Positions 1-7,904 of a stretch of DNA of 35,133 nucleotides are shown piece by piece; the stretch's first letter is position 1; each line of letters opens with the position of its first letter. A model generated the notes under the pieces. That model saw only the letters and a program-made list of their open reading frames with translations, ran no database searches and was not told where the DNA came from. The DNA lies in assembly GCA_947566705.1 (NCBI GenBank), contig CANOLA010000029.1, positions 1 through 35,133 of the forward strand, read 5' to 3'. This DNA comes from an uncultured Lachnospiraceae bacterium (GTDB lineage Bacteria; Bacillota; Clostridia; Lachnospirales; Lachnospiraceae). A program made the position numbers and the translations under genes.

Positions 1-37
1 CCGGCTGGCCATTGCTCCTTGCGATCACAGCCTTCAT
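1..37 (-). CDS. Possible 5' end of a gene leaving the window (very weak)
   Basis: An ATG at 37..35 opens a frame that reads MKAVIARSNGQP and runs off the left edge. Its ATG overlaps the TGA of the small ORF at 34-138 (ATGA), an arrangement typical of translational coupling. A competing ATG at 41..39 opens another frame (MYEGCDRKEQWPA) that also stays open to the edge. With about twelve codons I cannot tell which is real or assign a family. Confidence 0.2.
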   Translation of the reverse strand, partial: MKAVIARSNGQP

Positions 38-138
38 ACATTTGACTGCCTTTTCTCTTTTTTTCTTTTTCTTCTTACCTTTTTCTGCTGTGTCTCTTCG
101 GTAAATATTCCCCTTGTTTCTGTCTCATTTGTTTCCAT
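34..138 (-). CDS. Small basic hypothetical protein, 34 aa
   Basis: A short reading frame starts at ATG 138..136 behind an AGGGAAG-like ribosome site and ends with TGA at 36..34. The product is acidic and polar at the start (METNETETRG) and strongly Lys/Arg-rich in its second half. There is no membrane segment and I recognise no family. A TATAAT-like -10 lies upstream at 196-201. It could be a leader peptide coupled to the gene leaving the window, or the true N-terminus of a larger protein if the A-rich stretch near 60-70 carries a frameshift or sequencing error. The ribosome site and the coupled overlap support it; the small size argues for caution. Confidence 0.35.
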   Translation of the reverse strand: METNETETRGIFTEETQQKKVRRKRKKEKRQSNV

Positions 139-195
139 GGTTCTCTTCCCTCTTTCTTTCAGATATGTGTGAACAGTCTGTTTCTTCCCTGGTTA

Positions 196-201
196 ATTAT
201 A
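196..201 (-). promoter_or_regulatory. Candidate -10 element for the small ORF
   Basis: The minus strand reads TATAAT at 201..196, about 58 bases before the small ORF start. No good -35 is seen: the best hexamer, CCTACA, sits 19 bases upstream. This supports only a weak promoter call. Confidence 0.3.
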
Positions 202-229
202 GCAGGAAGACCGGAAAAAATGTAGGATT

Positions 230-256
230 TAAAAAAACCTTAAAGATTTTTAAAGG
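230..256 (-). terminator. Rho-independent terminator after the arsR-type gene
   Basis: Minus strand: an AT-rich hairpin, CCTTTAAA / TTTAAGG with one bulged T and a short AATC loop, is followed directly by seven T residues. It begins about 29 bases after the stop of the ArsR-family gene, so it would end the metal-efflux operon. The stem is weak in GC but the T tract is good. Confidence 0.55.
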
Positions 257-284
257 AAACTTCATGATACAAAAATGATGGAAT

Positions 285-653
285 TTATATCCGGTCCTCT
301 TCAATATGCTCGCGCCCCTGGTCGATAATGGTACGCACATGGCTGTCAGCAAGGGAATAAAATATGGACTTCCCCTCCCTCCGGCTTTTTACCAGTTTGT
401 TCTGCTTGAGTATGCGCAGCTGGTGGGAAATGGCGGACTGCGTCATATGCAGCGCCTCCGCCAGGTCGCATACGCACACCTCTGCTTCAAACAGCACATA
501 CAGAATCCGGATTCTTGTGGAATCACCAAATACTTTAAACAGCTCTGCCAGGTCATACAGTTTCGTTTCCTCCGGCATGGTTTTATTTACAAGTTCCAGC
601 AGGTCCTCATGTACATGCGTTTCCCCGCAGCATTCGATTTCCCGGTTGTTCAT
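285..653 (-). CDS. ArsR/SmtB-family metal-sensing repressor
   Basis: This is a 122-residue winged-helix repressor, the family's usual length. It should bind the operator of its own operon and release it on binding Zn, Cd or Pb. The helix-turn-helix spans about residues 58-85 (DLAEALHMTQSAISHQLRIL). Two metal sites are visible. The alpha3 site has Cys60-Val-Cys62 (EVCVCDLA), with N-terminal Cys8-Cys9 and His13/His15 as possible extra ligands, as in CadC. The alpha5 site has Asp103-x-His105 and His116-x-x-Glu119, as in SmtB/CzrA. The start is set by GGAGG 8 bases upstream. The gene is last in the operon, 12 bases after the ATPase, and an SmtB-like operator lies at 2868-2887. The family is secure; the exact metal is inferred from the ATPase. 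Confidence 0.93.
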   Translation of the reverse strand: MNNREIECCGETHVHEDLLELVNKTMPEETKLYDLAELFKVFGDSTRIRILYVLFEAEVCVCDLAEALHMTQSAISHQLRILKQNKLVKSRREGKSIFYSLADSHVRTIIDQGREHIEEDRI

Positions 654-665
654 TGGTCCAGCCTC

Positions 666-2573
666 CTATAGTTTCTTCACAAACAATGCACGTACTGCAT
701 TCAGCACGGCAATAACCATAACGCCCACATCTGCAAAAATTGCAACCCACATATTGGCTATCCCCAGCGCCCCCAGAAGCAGACAGACAAGTTTTACACC
801 CAGAGCAAAATAAATGTTTTCATACACAATACGGATACATTTTTTTGCAATACGGACTGCTTTTGCAATTTTAAGAGGGTCATCATCCATCAGTACAATA
901 TCAGCCGCTTCAATTGCAGCATCCGAGCCAAGCGCACCCATGGCAATTCCAACATCTGCACGGGAAAGTACAGGCGCGTCATTAATTCCGTCCCCGACAA
1001 AGGCAAGCGTTTCTTTCGGTGCTTTTTCAGAGAGCATTTTTTCCACTGCCGTTACCTTGTCAGCCGGAAGAAGCTGGCTTTTTACCTCTGTGATTCCAAC
1101 AGACGCCGCTACATTTTCCGCTACCTGTCTGTCATCGCCCGTCAGCATGACAAGCCGTTTTATTCCGGCAGCCTTAAGTGCCTGTACTGCCTCTTTTGCA
1201 TGCGGCTTAACAACATCCGCTATCAGGATATGTCCTGCATATTCGTTATCAACTGCAACATGCACAATTGTTCCCGTACCGGTACATGCATGGCTTTTAA
1301 CGCCAAGCTGTTCCATCAGTTTGTCATTTCCGGCTGCCACCTGGTGTCCGTCCACCACTGCTGTCACACCATGACCGCTGATTTCCTTTATATCCGTCAC
1401 ACGGCTTATATCCAGTTTTCCATTGTAAGCATTTCTCAGGCTGGTACTGATCGGGTGTGTGCTGTGACACTCCGCCAGTGCGGCATATTCAAGCATCTTA
1501 GCTTCCTCTGCGGTATAACCGCCGTCCGTCTTCCCGCAGATTCCCCTGTGGATTCCGCAAACCTCAAATACCCCCTGGGTAATGGTTCCTGTCTTGTCAA
1601 ATACAACTGCCTTTGTCTTTGCAAGCGCTTCCAGATAATTAGATCCTTTCACAAGCACTCCCGCCGCGCCCGCCCCGCCGATTCCTGCAAAGAAGCCGAG
1701 CGGAATACTGATTACCAGTGCACACGGACAGCTGATGACAAGAAACGTAAGGGCACGGTAAATCCATGTTCCCCATTCTGCTGCAGCCCCCATAAAAAGC
1801 AGTCTCACCAGGGGCGGCACAACAGCAAGTGCAAGCGCACTGTAACATACTGCCGGTGTGTAATAATGGGCAAACCTTGAAATAAAATTTTCGGAACGGG
1901 ATTTTTTTGAGCTTGCATTTTCCACTAAATCCAGAATTTTTGAAACTGTGGATTCCCCAAATTCCCTGCTGGTTTTTATCTTTAAAACCCCGGATAGATT
2001 AATGCAGCCGCTGATGATTTCACCGCCTTCTGCAATATCCCTTGGAACACTTTCCCCGGTCAGCGCACTGGTGTTTAATGTGGAGGTTCCTTCCACAACC
2101 ACACCGTCAATCGGCACTTTTTCTCCCGGATTTACTACAATAACCGTACCCGGCTCTACTTCATCCGGGTCCACCTTTTCAAGCTGTCCGTTTTTTTCTA
2201 TATTGGCATAATCCGGCCGGATATCCATCAGATCACTGATGTTGCGGCGGCTCTTTCCAACCGCGTAGCTCTGGAACAGCTCGCCAATCTGGTAAAACAG
2301 CATGACAGCAACGCCTTCTTTATAATCGGAAAGCGCCATTGCCCCAATGGTTGCAACAGCCATCAGAAAGTTTTCATCAAAAACCTGCCTGTTTAATATT
2401 CCCTTCCCCGCCTTTTTTAAAATATCATATCCAATCACAAGGTACGGTATTAAAAACAGCACAAGTTCCAGCCAGCCATTCAGCTTTACCTGCTCTGTGA
2501 AAACCGACAGACCAACGACTAGTACTGCCGATATGATTATTCTTATAAAAACCTTTTTCTGCTTTTTATTCAT
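666..2573 (-). CDS. P1B-2 heavy-metal (Zn/Cd/Pb) translocating P-type ATPase
   Basis: A membrane pump that exports divalent soft metals using ATP. All P-type signatures are present (numbering from this start): TGES at 172-175, the metal-binding CPC at 282-284 in a membrane helix, phosphorylated Asp326 in DKTGT, the HP dipeptide at 373-374, TGDD at 478-481 and GDGIND at 527-532. Lys594 in the penultimate helix and Asp615-x-Gly617 in the last helix are the P1B-2 (Zn/Cd/Pb) signature rather than the copper type. It has no N-terminal HMA domain; one is encoded separately just upstream. I chose the ATG at 2573 because GGGGG lies 6 bases before it; an ATG at 2579 abuts that sequence with no spacing. 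At about 635 residues it is normal for a CadA/ZntA homologue without HMA. Confidence 0.95.
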   Translation of the reverse strand: MNKKQKKVFIRIIISAVLVVGLSVFTEQVKLNGWLELVLFLIPYLVIGYDILKKAGKGILNRQVFDENFLMAVATIGAMALSDYKEGVAVMLFYQIGELFQSYAVGKSRRNISDLMDIRPDYANIEKNGQLEKVDPDEVEPGTVIVVNPGEKVPIDGVVVEGTSTLNTSALTGESVPRDIAEGGEIISGCINLSGVLKIKTSREFGESTVSKILDLVENASSKKSRSENFISRFAHYYTPAVCYSALALAVVPPLVRLLFMGAAAEWGTWIYRALTFLVISCPCALVISIPLGFFAGIGGAGAAGVLVKGSNYLEALAKTKAVVFDKTGTITQGVFEVCGIHRGICGKTDGGYTAEEAKMLEYAALAECHSTHPISTSLRNAYNGKLDISRVTDIKEISGHGVTAVVDGHQVAAGNDKLMEQLGVKSHACTGTGTIVHVAVDNEYAGHILIADVVKPHAKEAVQALKAAGIKRLVMLTGDDRQVAENVAASVGITEVKSQLLPADKVTAVEKMLSEKAPKETLAFVGDGINDAPVLSRADVGIAMGALGSDAAIEAADIVLMDDDPLKIAKAVRIAKKCIRIVYENIYFALGVKLVCLLLGALGIANMWVAIFADVGVMVIAVLNAVRALFVKKL

Positions 2574-2588
2574 CGCCATCCCCCGTTT

Positions 2589-2807
2589 CTATAAAAAAAT
2601 TTCGCAGTCGTCCTCCACCTTTTTACAGTTTTTCAGTACCTCCTGCATAACGGCTTTCACCTCTGCCCCGTCTTCAAATTCCACGTTCATTTTCAGTGTC
2701 ATAAAATTCACCGTGGCATCCTTTACTCCGGCAGTAGCCTTTGCAGCTTCCTCCATTTTATTTGCGCAGTTTGCACAGTCTACTTCAATTTTGTACGTTT
2801 TCTTCAT
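2589..2807 (-). CDS. Stand-alone heavy-metal-associated (HMA) domain protein
   Basis: A 72-residue soluble protein with the HMA/ferredoxin-like beta-alpha-beta pattern. The metal-binding loop is VDCANCANKM with Cys11 and Cys14 (C-x-x-C), replacing the commoner GMTCxxC form. The C-terminal half has two further Cys (in LKNCKKVEDDCEIF). It probably hands metal to the ATPase encoded 15 bases downstream, replacing that pump's missing N-terminal HMA domain; this role is inferred from context. The start is fixed by AAAGGATGG upstream. It is the first gene of the operon behind the promoter at 2897-2924. Confidence 0.88.
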   Translation of the reverse strand: MKKTYKIEVDCANCANKMEEAAKATAGVKDATVNFMTLKMNVEFEDGAEVKAVMQEVLKNCKKVEDDCEIFL

Positions 2808-2867
2808 AATTCATTCCATCCTTTCATTCAGTAATACATGCGTATTGTCATTACAAGTTCTAACAAC

Positions 2868-2887
2868 ATGTGAACAATTATTCATAT
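2868..2887 (-). promoter_or_regulatory. ArsR/SmtB-type operator
   Basis: A 20-base imperfect palindrome with core TGAACAATTATTCA has 16 of 20 positions self-complementary. It closely resembles the known SmtB/ZiaR-class 12-2-12 operators, whose half-site is TGAA..TTCA. It lies just downstream of the expected start of transcription of the HMA-ATPase-ArsR operon, so bound repressor would block initiation or clearance. The binding protein is inferred to be the ArsR homologue at 285-653. Confidence 0.82.
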
Positions 2888-2896
2888 ATTGTTTGT

Positions 2897-2924
2897 ATTA
2901 TACCATATGAACCGGGAATGTCAA
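2897..2924 (-). promoter_or_regulatory. SigA promoter of the metal-efflux operon
   Basis: Minus strand: exact TTGACA (2924..2919), a 16-base spacer and exact TATAAT (2902..2897). Initiation is expected near 2890, so the operator at 2868-2887 covers roughly the first 20 transcribed bases. Such a strong promoter fits one that must be held off by a repressor. Confidence 0.88.
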
Positions 2925-2966
2925 GAGGAAAATTCAATATTTCCATACGGACTACGGACGAACCAG

Positions 2967-3476
2967 TCAGCACACTATGGCACTCACCTGTATGACAATA
3001 CATACTGCCGTAAAAATAATAAGCGAGATATGAAGAACTAAAGACCTTACAGCATGGCACATTTTTTCTGTAAATGGTGCCACGCCTTTTATAAAGATAA
3101 GTGCAAGCAGACCAAATACCACACTGCTTACCAGGGATATTCTGCCCTGAAAGTTAAGCGGCCATGGCTCATAGGTCCATAACTGCATGCGAAAAATATG
3201 CTCCAGCACATAGGAACAAAAAAGTTCGAAGCCTGTTGCAATACCGCCGCTTAATACAAATAAAGCCAGCGGATTTTTTATATTTACAAGTATGTATGAT
3301 AAAATAAGCATTCCAAAGCCATAAATCGGACACATCGGCAGATGCAGGATTCCCCGGTCATAATAACCGCCACATACAATATATGTTGCAATAATTTCGT
3401 AAACCCAGCCCGTAAAAGAGGCAAGGACAAACTCAGTATATATAATTTCCGCTTTCAGTAAATTCTGTTTATTCAT
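2967..3476 (-). CDS. Putative ABC-transporter type IV (CmpB family) membrane protein
   Basis: A 169-residue integral membrane protein with about five hydrophobic segments. The N-terminal part, with FTGWVYEIIATYIVCGGYYD followed by ILHLPMCPIYGFG, matches the CmpB family (PF06541), found widely in Clostridia and of unknown substrate. No ATPase partner is adjacent. The gene begins 9 bases after the FapA stop, with no clear ribosome site of its own, so translation may be coupled. Family call is good; function is unknown. Confidence 0.75.
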   Translation of the reverse strand: MNKQNLLKAEIIYTEFVLASFTGWVYEIIATYIVCGGYYDRGILHLPMCPIYGFGMLILSYILVNIKNPLALFVLSGGIATGFELFCSYVLEHIFRMQLWTYEPWPLNFQGRISLVSSVVFGLLALIFIKGVAPFTEKMCHAVRSLVLHISLIIFTAVCIVIQVSAIVC

Positions 3477-3485
3477 GTTTTGCGT

Positions 3486-5087
3486 TTAGTGCTTATTTGA
3501 TATAATCTTTATCTCCTGTCTTTTCTTTTTAAAGGTAACGTCCCTGTACTCCGAATGAAGCGTTTCCCGCACACCATTTATGATAATGACACATCCTATA
3601 TTGGCAAGTCCGCTAATCACAATTTTTCCATCCACGGAACGCCGGTTGATATCAATCAGCCTCTCCCGTTTCATGGAAATTTCTTTTAATTTTAACTGGT
3701 AATTGACTTTTCTGCGCATCTGCTCTGCTTTCTGCTGGTTAAGTTCAGGGGTGGCAGGCTGGGTCTGCAGCTGGTAAGTAAGCCGGTCCAGCGCATGCAC
3801 TGCATCCGACACATTGTTCTGGTATTCTTCCGTCAGACGGTCGATTTCCTCCATCTTCTGCTTAAACTCCTTATCCAGTCCAATAACCAGCTGCGTGGTT
3901 ACTCCGGCGCGGTTTCCGGCGGAAGCCGCCAGAATCTGTTCCACTGCCGTAACCGAACCTCCAATGATAGTACCCCGGTTCCCGGCAACCACCACATTCT
4001 GTCCCGATTCCACTTCACAGTTTAATAATGCTCCCGTGTTAATTTCTTTTGCAGCATAAACCTGCGTCTGCTCCAGAAAACGCGCCATAACATTGCCGCC
4101 TGCACGAATGATGCCTTTTCCCGAACCCTGCATTCCGTTTTTTAAAATAACATCCTTTCCCGCGCAGAGGTTCGCTGTTTCCACATGTCCGTTTACGGTA
4201 ATGTTACCGGTCGTTTTCACGGTAACGCCGGCAAATACGTTACCCTGCACCAGCACATCCCCATGGAAATTCACATCCCCGGTAGCGGCGTCCAGATCAC
4301 CATCTACTACATACATCGGCGTAACCGTCAGGCATTTTCCTTCCACCGTGACATTTCCTTCCGTACCGGCATAATATTTTCCGCCGGTTTCATCCGGCTC
4401 GCAGTGCTTGCACTGCAGTGGCTGCTGGTCTTTTCCCTCATAGGCTTCGATAATATTCCCCAGGATATCCTTTCCCATTACAGCAGGCGTAGCCGGATGA
4501 TAGGTGACAAGAAGCTGTCCTTTTGTCACAAGCTCAATCTTTCCCAGTACATTATAATCCACCGAACCATCCGGCAGAATAATCGGTTTTACTGCAGGCC
4601 GTGTATTAAAATGATATTCAAAAAAACCGTCACGTCCATTTTTGGCGGGAGTCCCGGATGCAACTGTTGTTTCCTCATAATTCTGATTTCCCTGTGCAAG
4701 CTCTTCCAGTGTTTTTTTTCTGACACCAAAAATAATCCCGTTCTCCTTTAAAATTCCGTGAAGCTCCTCCTCAGAAAAACGGCGGTATAATGTAAGCAGC
4801 GCCTCCATGCGTGTTTCATTGATATGCAGAAGATAATCCGCGCCATTTATAATAATCGGATCACCCTGAATGATTCCCTCAACGGAATCATCCTCCTCTT
4901 CCTGTTCCTCTCCGGCGCCATGCCCGTCCTTTATCTTGGAAATGTACTGCTCTTCCGGTGAGAGGAACATAATTTTCTCCTGCTTATTTTCCTCCGAAGA
5001 TGACAGTTTCGTCTCCTTCGTTTCAGATTCCCGCATATGACTGGTTTCTTTTTTCTTCTTTTTCTTACCTGCCTGATTAAAAAACAT
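3486..5087 (-). CDS. FapA / DUF342 family protein
   Basis: A 533-residue cytoplasmic protein. A Lys-rich then acidic N-terminal tail (about 1-80) leads into the DUF342/FapA region, including PDGSVDYNVLGKI and YHPATPAVMGKDILG. A beta-helix of repeated G-N/D-V units follows (about 255-390: GDVNFHGDVLVQGNVFAG, TGNITVNGHVETA). Next come a coiled coil rich in Glu/Gln/Lys (about 405-490) and a C-terminal strand region. The family is often linked to cell-surface, envelope or polymer functions; the precise role is unknown. I chose the ATG at 5087 because GGAG lies 9 bases upstream; an in-frame TTG at 5102 and an ATG at 5096 lack a well-placed site. CmpB follows directly downstream. Confidence 0.85.
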   Translation of the reverse strand: MFFNQAGKKKKKKETSHMRESETKETKLSSSEENKQEKIMFLSPEEQYISKIKDGHGAGEEQEEEDDSVEGIIQGDPIIINGADYLLHINETRMEALLTLYRRFSEEELHGILKENGIIFGVRKKTLEELAQGNQNYEETTVASGTPAKNGRDGFFEYHFNTRPAVKPIILPDGSVDYNVLGKIELVTKGQLLVTYHPATPAVMGKDILGNIIEAYEGKDQQPLQCKHCEPDETGGKYYAGTEGNVTVEGKCLTVTPMYVVDGDLDAATGDVNFHGDVLVQGNVFAGVTVKTTGNITVNGHVETANLCAGKDVILKNGMQGSGKGIIRAGGNVMARFLEQTQVYAAKEINTGALLNCEVESGQNVVVAGNRGTIIGGSVTAVEQILAASAGNRAGVTTQLVIGLDKEFKQKMEEIDRLTEEYQNNVSDAVHALDRLTYQLQTQPATPELNQQKAEQMRRKVNYQLKLKEISMKRERLIDINRRSVDGKIVISGLANIGCVIIINGVRETLHSEYRDVTFKKKRQEIKIISNKH

Positions 5088-5261
5088 AGTCTTCATCTCC
5101 AAAAATTCTTTACAGCGGGCTTATATAGCTCCCGTCTGATAATTTTGCTTATGTTATATTTCACCTGTATATCAAGCTTATCACTTCAACTTTTTTATTT
5201 CAAGACTCTTTTCTTTTCTGAGCAGGGAGAACATCATGTCAGACAACAGAAATTCCAAAAC

Positions 5262-5307
5262 AAAAACAGTCCCGCCGCAAACAAACGCTGTCCATGGCAG
5301 GGACTGT
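5262..5307 (-). terminator. Rho-independent terminator after the CotF-like gene
   Basis: Minus strand: ACAGTCCC pairs perfectly with GGGACTGT. The stem extends by GCC/GGC with one bulged T, and a TTTTTGTTTT tract follows. It lies 20 bases after the CotF-like stop and separates it from fapA. Confidence 0.85.
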
Positions 5308-5327
5308 AGTGATTTTTTCTGATTCAG

Positions 5328-5786
5328 TTATGACATACCATTAACTGTCTTGTATTTGTAGAGCATCTCTGCATGATTCTGCTCTTCAATCTGGATATCT
5401 GCAAGCAGTTTGCGTACTCCGCTGTCCCCAAAGTTGAATACTTTCGTGTTGTACTCGCCGGAAACCATTTTTTCTGTCCCAATACAGTCGGTGGCAAGGA
5501 AACAGTCATTCTTCTTGTCCTCGGAATTTGTCATGCTGTCATAGGTTGCCTTTGGCTGATACTGCGCACCGTCCCTGTCATTGCAGTTGCAGGACGGAAC
5601 CTTTCCGGTCAGCACCTGCCCAAGGGAATTGTAATGTTTTTCTTCCTCCCGCTGAAGTTCATCGAATAAATCCCTGAGAATCGGGTCTTTTGCTTCCTGC
5701 CCGTATCTTTTATACTTTTCGATGCAGGACTGCTCCTGTGTACGAAGATCCTCGATAGTAGTCTGTTCTTTTTCTGTTAATACCAT
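5328..5786 (-). CDS. CotF-like ferritin-fold (spore coat F domain) protein
   Basis: A 152-residue helical protein with two long helix pairs, each ending in an EE-x-x-H-like motif (Glu48-Glu49..His51 and Glu134-Glu135..His138). A Cys-containing linker (Cys66, Cys68, Cys95, Cys101) separates them. This pattern matches the CotF/rubrerythrin-like families common in spore-forming Clostridia. Some members coat spores and some may bind metal; whether this one keeps a di-iron site is uncertain because only part of the usual ligand set is obvious. The start ATG has AGAGGTG upstream. The gene sits alone between the two-TM protein gene (75-base gap) and a strong terminator. A CATAATA-like sequence in the upstream gap could be a sporulation-sigma -10, but this is too weak to call. 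Confidence 0.7.
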   Translation of the reverse strand: MVLTEKEQTTIEDLRTQEQSCIEKYKRYGQEAKDPILRDLFDELQREEEKHYNSLGQVLTGKVPSCNCNDRDGAQYQPKATYDSMTNSEDKKNDCFLATDCIGTEKMVSGEYNTKVFNFGDSGVRKLLADIQIEEQNHAEMLYKYKTVNGMS

Positions 5787-5861
5787 ATTGCACCTCTTTC
5801 ATAATATTTTGGTAATGCTTCAGGTGTATTATGTCTGAAAGGATGCTAAAATATGTAAAAT

Positions 5862-6227
5862 TTATTTTTTTATTGTACGGCTGCCGCCCGCCCTGATAAT
5901 TTCAAGCATCCGGTCATACTGCACATACATTTTCTGCGTTTCGTTTTCCAGCAGATAATAATGCATGATATACGGAACCAGAAGTGACAGAAACAAAAGG
6001 GTAAGGAGCAGCATCCACAGGGAAGTCATGCACATCGTCACAAAAATTGTAGCGACCGTAAGAACTGCAAAAATAACAGTAACGATTAAATGCACCAGTC
6101 TTTCATGCTGAAAAAAAGAAATCTGTACCAGATGCTCGTTTAAAATATCCTCCCAGTCCGTCCCCGGCTCATTTTTTTCCAGCAGACTGTCTATTTTCAT
6201 GCGGTAATCCAGAATTCTTTTTTTCAT
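5862..6227 (-). CDS. Hypothetical protein with two membrane helices
   Basis: A 121-residue protein I do not recognise. It has a charged N-terminus (about 1-45, possibly coiled coil), two adjacent hydrophobic helices (about 46-66 and 70-92, rich in Leu/Ile/Val/Thr) and a charged C-terminal tail. The layout predicts a membrane hairpin with both ends on the same side. It starts 19 bases after the NlpC/P60 protein stop behind AGAGGATG, so the two are probably co-transcribed and it may support the secreted enzyme's function. No catalytic motif is visible. Confidence 0.65.
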   Translation of the reverse strand: MKKRILDYRMKIDSLLEKNEPGTDWEDILNEHLVQISFFQHERLVHLIVTVIFAVLTVATIFVTMCMTSLWMLLLTLLFLSLLVPYIMHYYLLENETQKMYVQYDRMLEIIRAGGSRTIKK

Positions 6228-6246
6228 AATTCATCCTCTTCAAAAA

Positions 6247-7797
6247 TCACTTTACTTTTTTATGCACAGCCCCGGAATAATTTCCCCGGAAGGTCTTTTT
6301 GTTTTCCCTCCAGTACGGCCTGACTTTGTAATAATACGTCTTTCCCTTTTTGAGCTTTTTACTTGTCCATGTAGTGGCAGCGTCGCCTTTTACATTTTCG
6401 ACTTTGGTGTATTTTCCATTTTTCTTTGTGCTGCGATAAATGGTATATCCGCTGACACCATACTGCTTCGTCCAGGAAAGGCTGATCCTGTGGTCTTTTG
6501 TTGATTTTGCCTTTACACCGGAAACAGTGCTCATGCATGGTCTTGCGATAATTACCTTTGACAGGGTACCGTAAAGTGTTTTTTCGCGCTCGACGGTAAG
6601 GGTACGGTTATTTCCCTGGTAAATGTCCACATGGTAGATTCCGTTGGAACGACCGTTTTTTGCCCCGCACCAGAAAATCAGATCACCCGGCAGCAGCTTC
6701 GAAATATCCGCCTTACCTTCAAAAATACGGTACCCCTGCTGTTTGCACCAGTCAGACTCACCCGCTGCTGTAAATGCGATATAACGGTTTCCGATTATTT
6801 TTCCGGCTTTTTTATATCCGCGCCATACAAAAGAACTGCAGTCGGCATATTTTTTCTGCATACGTCTCGGCTGGCTGTAGGAAAGCTTTCCATACCAGCT
6901 GTAACAGTTTCTCAGCGCCTTTACCGCCGTTTTTGAAGCCACGCCCACTTCGTATGTAATAATTTCCCCGCCGCAGGTGGCGCTGATGGTGGTATAGCCT
7001 GCGCGTTTTGCCCTTACTTTTCCTTTGGAAGAAACGGTTGCAACACTTTTATCGCTGCTCTTCCATTTTACTTTACCGTCCAGTCCGGTCGCTTTCGTTG
7101 TAAGCGTTACAGTCTCCTTCGGATACAGGGCAATCATGCTTTCGTTTTCCACCCACGTCTTACTCTTGTTATCCGCAACAGTCTTTTTATCCCGCTTAAA
7201 ATAATACTTAAATACCTTAAGCCGGCAGGTCAGTACCTTTTTGTCCACCGTTACTTCGACGGTGTAGCTTCCGGTTGATTTCGGGTAAACCACAATGGAA
7301 TCATAACCAAGCTGTGCAACTACCTTCTTGGTTCTGTTTCCATCCGAATTTAAAATCCTGACAAAAACCTCACAGTCCTTTTCCAGTCCATTAATATATA
7401 TTTCATTATTGTCACAGACATAAAAATCTTTCAAATCTTCCCATTCGCTTTTATATCCCCTGGCAAGGTTCATGGAAATGGAAGACTGCTGCAGTGATAC
7501 CTCATGCTCCGGATGCGGTTCTGCGGGATTTTCCGGTCCCGGCTCTTCCGTGCCTGGCTCTGACGGTTCCGGTGCCGGTGTGTCCGGTATTTCGATTCCC
7601 GTTTCGTCTGATATCGGAACTTCCGGCGCCTCTGCGGTATCAGGCGTTTCGCTTTCACCGTAAAGTCCTTCCACCCAGGCCTCCTGCGGGTCGCCCTGCA
7701 GCCCGTTTTCCACTGTCAGTGCTTCAACCGGAGTCAGCGCAAACGTAAAGCTTATCACCGCTGCCAGTGCCCCGGAAAATAATTTTTTCTTAAGCAT
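6247..7797 (-). CDS. Secreted NlpC/P60-like hydrolase with Ig-like (BIG2) and FN3 domains
   Basis: A 516-residue exported protein, probably a cell-wall peptidase or amidase. A signal peptide is clear (MLKKKLFSGALAAVISF, cleaved near Ala26). Next comes a Pro/Glu/Thr-rich linker (about 45-105), an Ig-like region, and a BIG2 domain (about 228-285, with KWKSSDKSVATVSSKGKVRA). The NlpC/P60-type domain spans about 290-425, with probable catalytic Cys320 in YADCSSFVW and His389 in YHVDIYQ, plus the usual GDLIFW. A C-terminal FN3 domain follows (about 426-516). Start: GGAGG 7 bases upstream of this ATG; the frame extends further upstream without a ribosome site. No sortase motif is seen, so the Ig and FN3 parts may bind the wall. 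Confidence 0.87.
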   Translation of the reverse strand: MLKKKLFSGALAAVISFTFALTPVEALTVENGLQGDPQEAWVEGLYGESETPDTAEAPEVPISDETGIEIPDTPAPEPSEPGTEEPGPENPAEPHPEHEVSLQQSSISMNLARGYKSEWEDLKDFYVCDNNEIYINGLEKDCEVFVRILNSDGNRTKKVVAQLGYDSIVVYPKSTGSYTVEVTVDKKVLTCRLKVFKYYFKRDKKTVADNKSKTWVENESMIALYPKETVTLTTKATGLDGKVKWKSSDKSVATVSSKGKVRAKRAGYTTISATCGGEIITYEVGVASKTAVKALRNCYSWYGKLSYSQPRRMQKKYADCSSFVWRGYKKAGKIIGNRYIAFTAAGESDWCKQQGYRIFEGKADISKLLPGDLIFWCGAKNGRSNGIYHVDIYQGNNRTLTVEREKTLYGTLSKVIIARPCMSTVSGVKAKSTKDHRISLSWTKQYGVSGYTIYRSTKKNGKYTKVENVKGDAATTWTSKKLKKGKTYYYKVRPYWRENKKTFRGNYSGAVHKKVK

Positions 7798-7904
7798 TTT
7801 TATCCTCCTCATATGTATTTCTTTCATCAAGCAGATAGTATCTATGATATCACAGTTTGTTTGCTGTTTCCACAAAAAAATTCTGGGAAAAACAGAAAAC
7901 AAGA

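Noticed and set aside
5787-5861. Sporulation-sigma promoter before the CotF-like gene
   Set aside because: A CATAATA-like -10 is present but it misses the consensus and has no matching -35, so it is too weak.
7798-7904. Possible terminator or promoter between the GNAT and NlpC/P60 genes
   Set aside because: A CTGTTT/AAACAG pairing exists but has bulges and no T tract, and no -35/-10 pair has suitable spacing.
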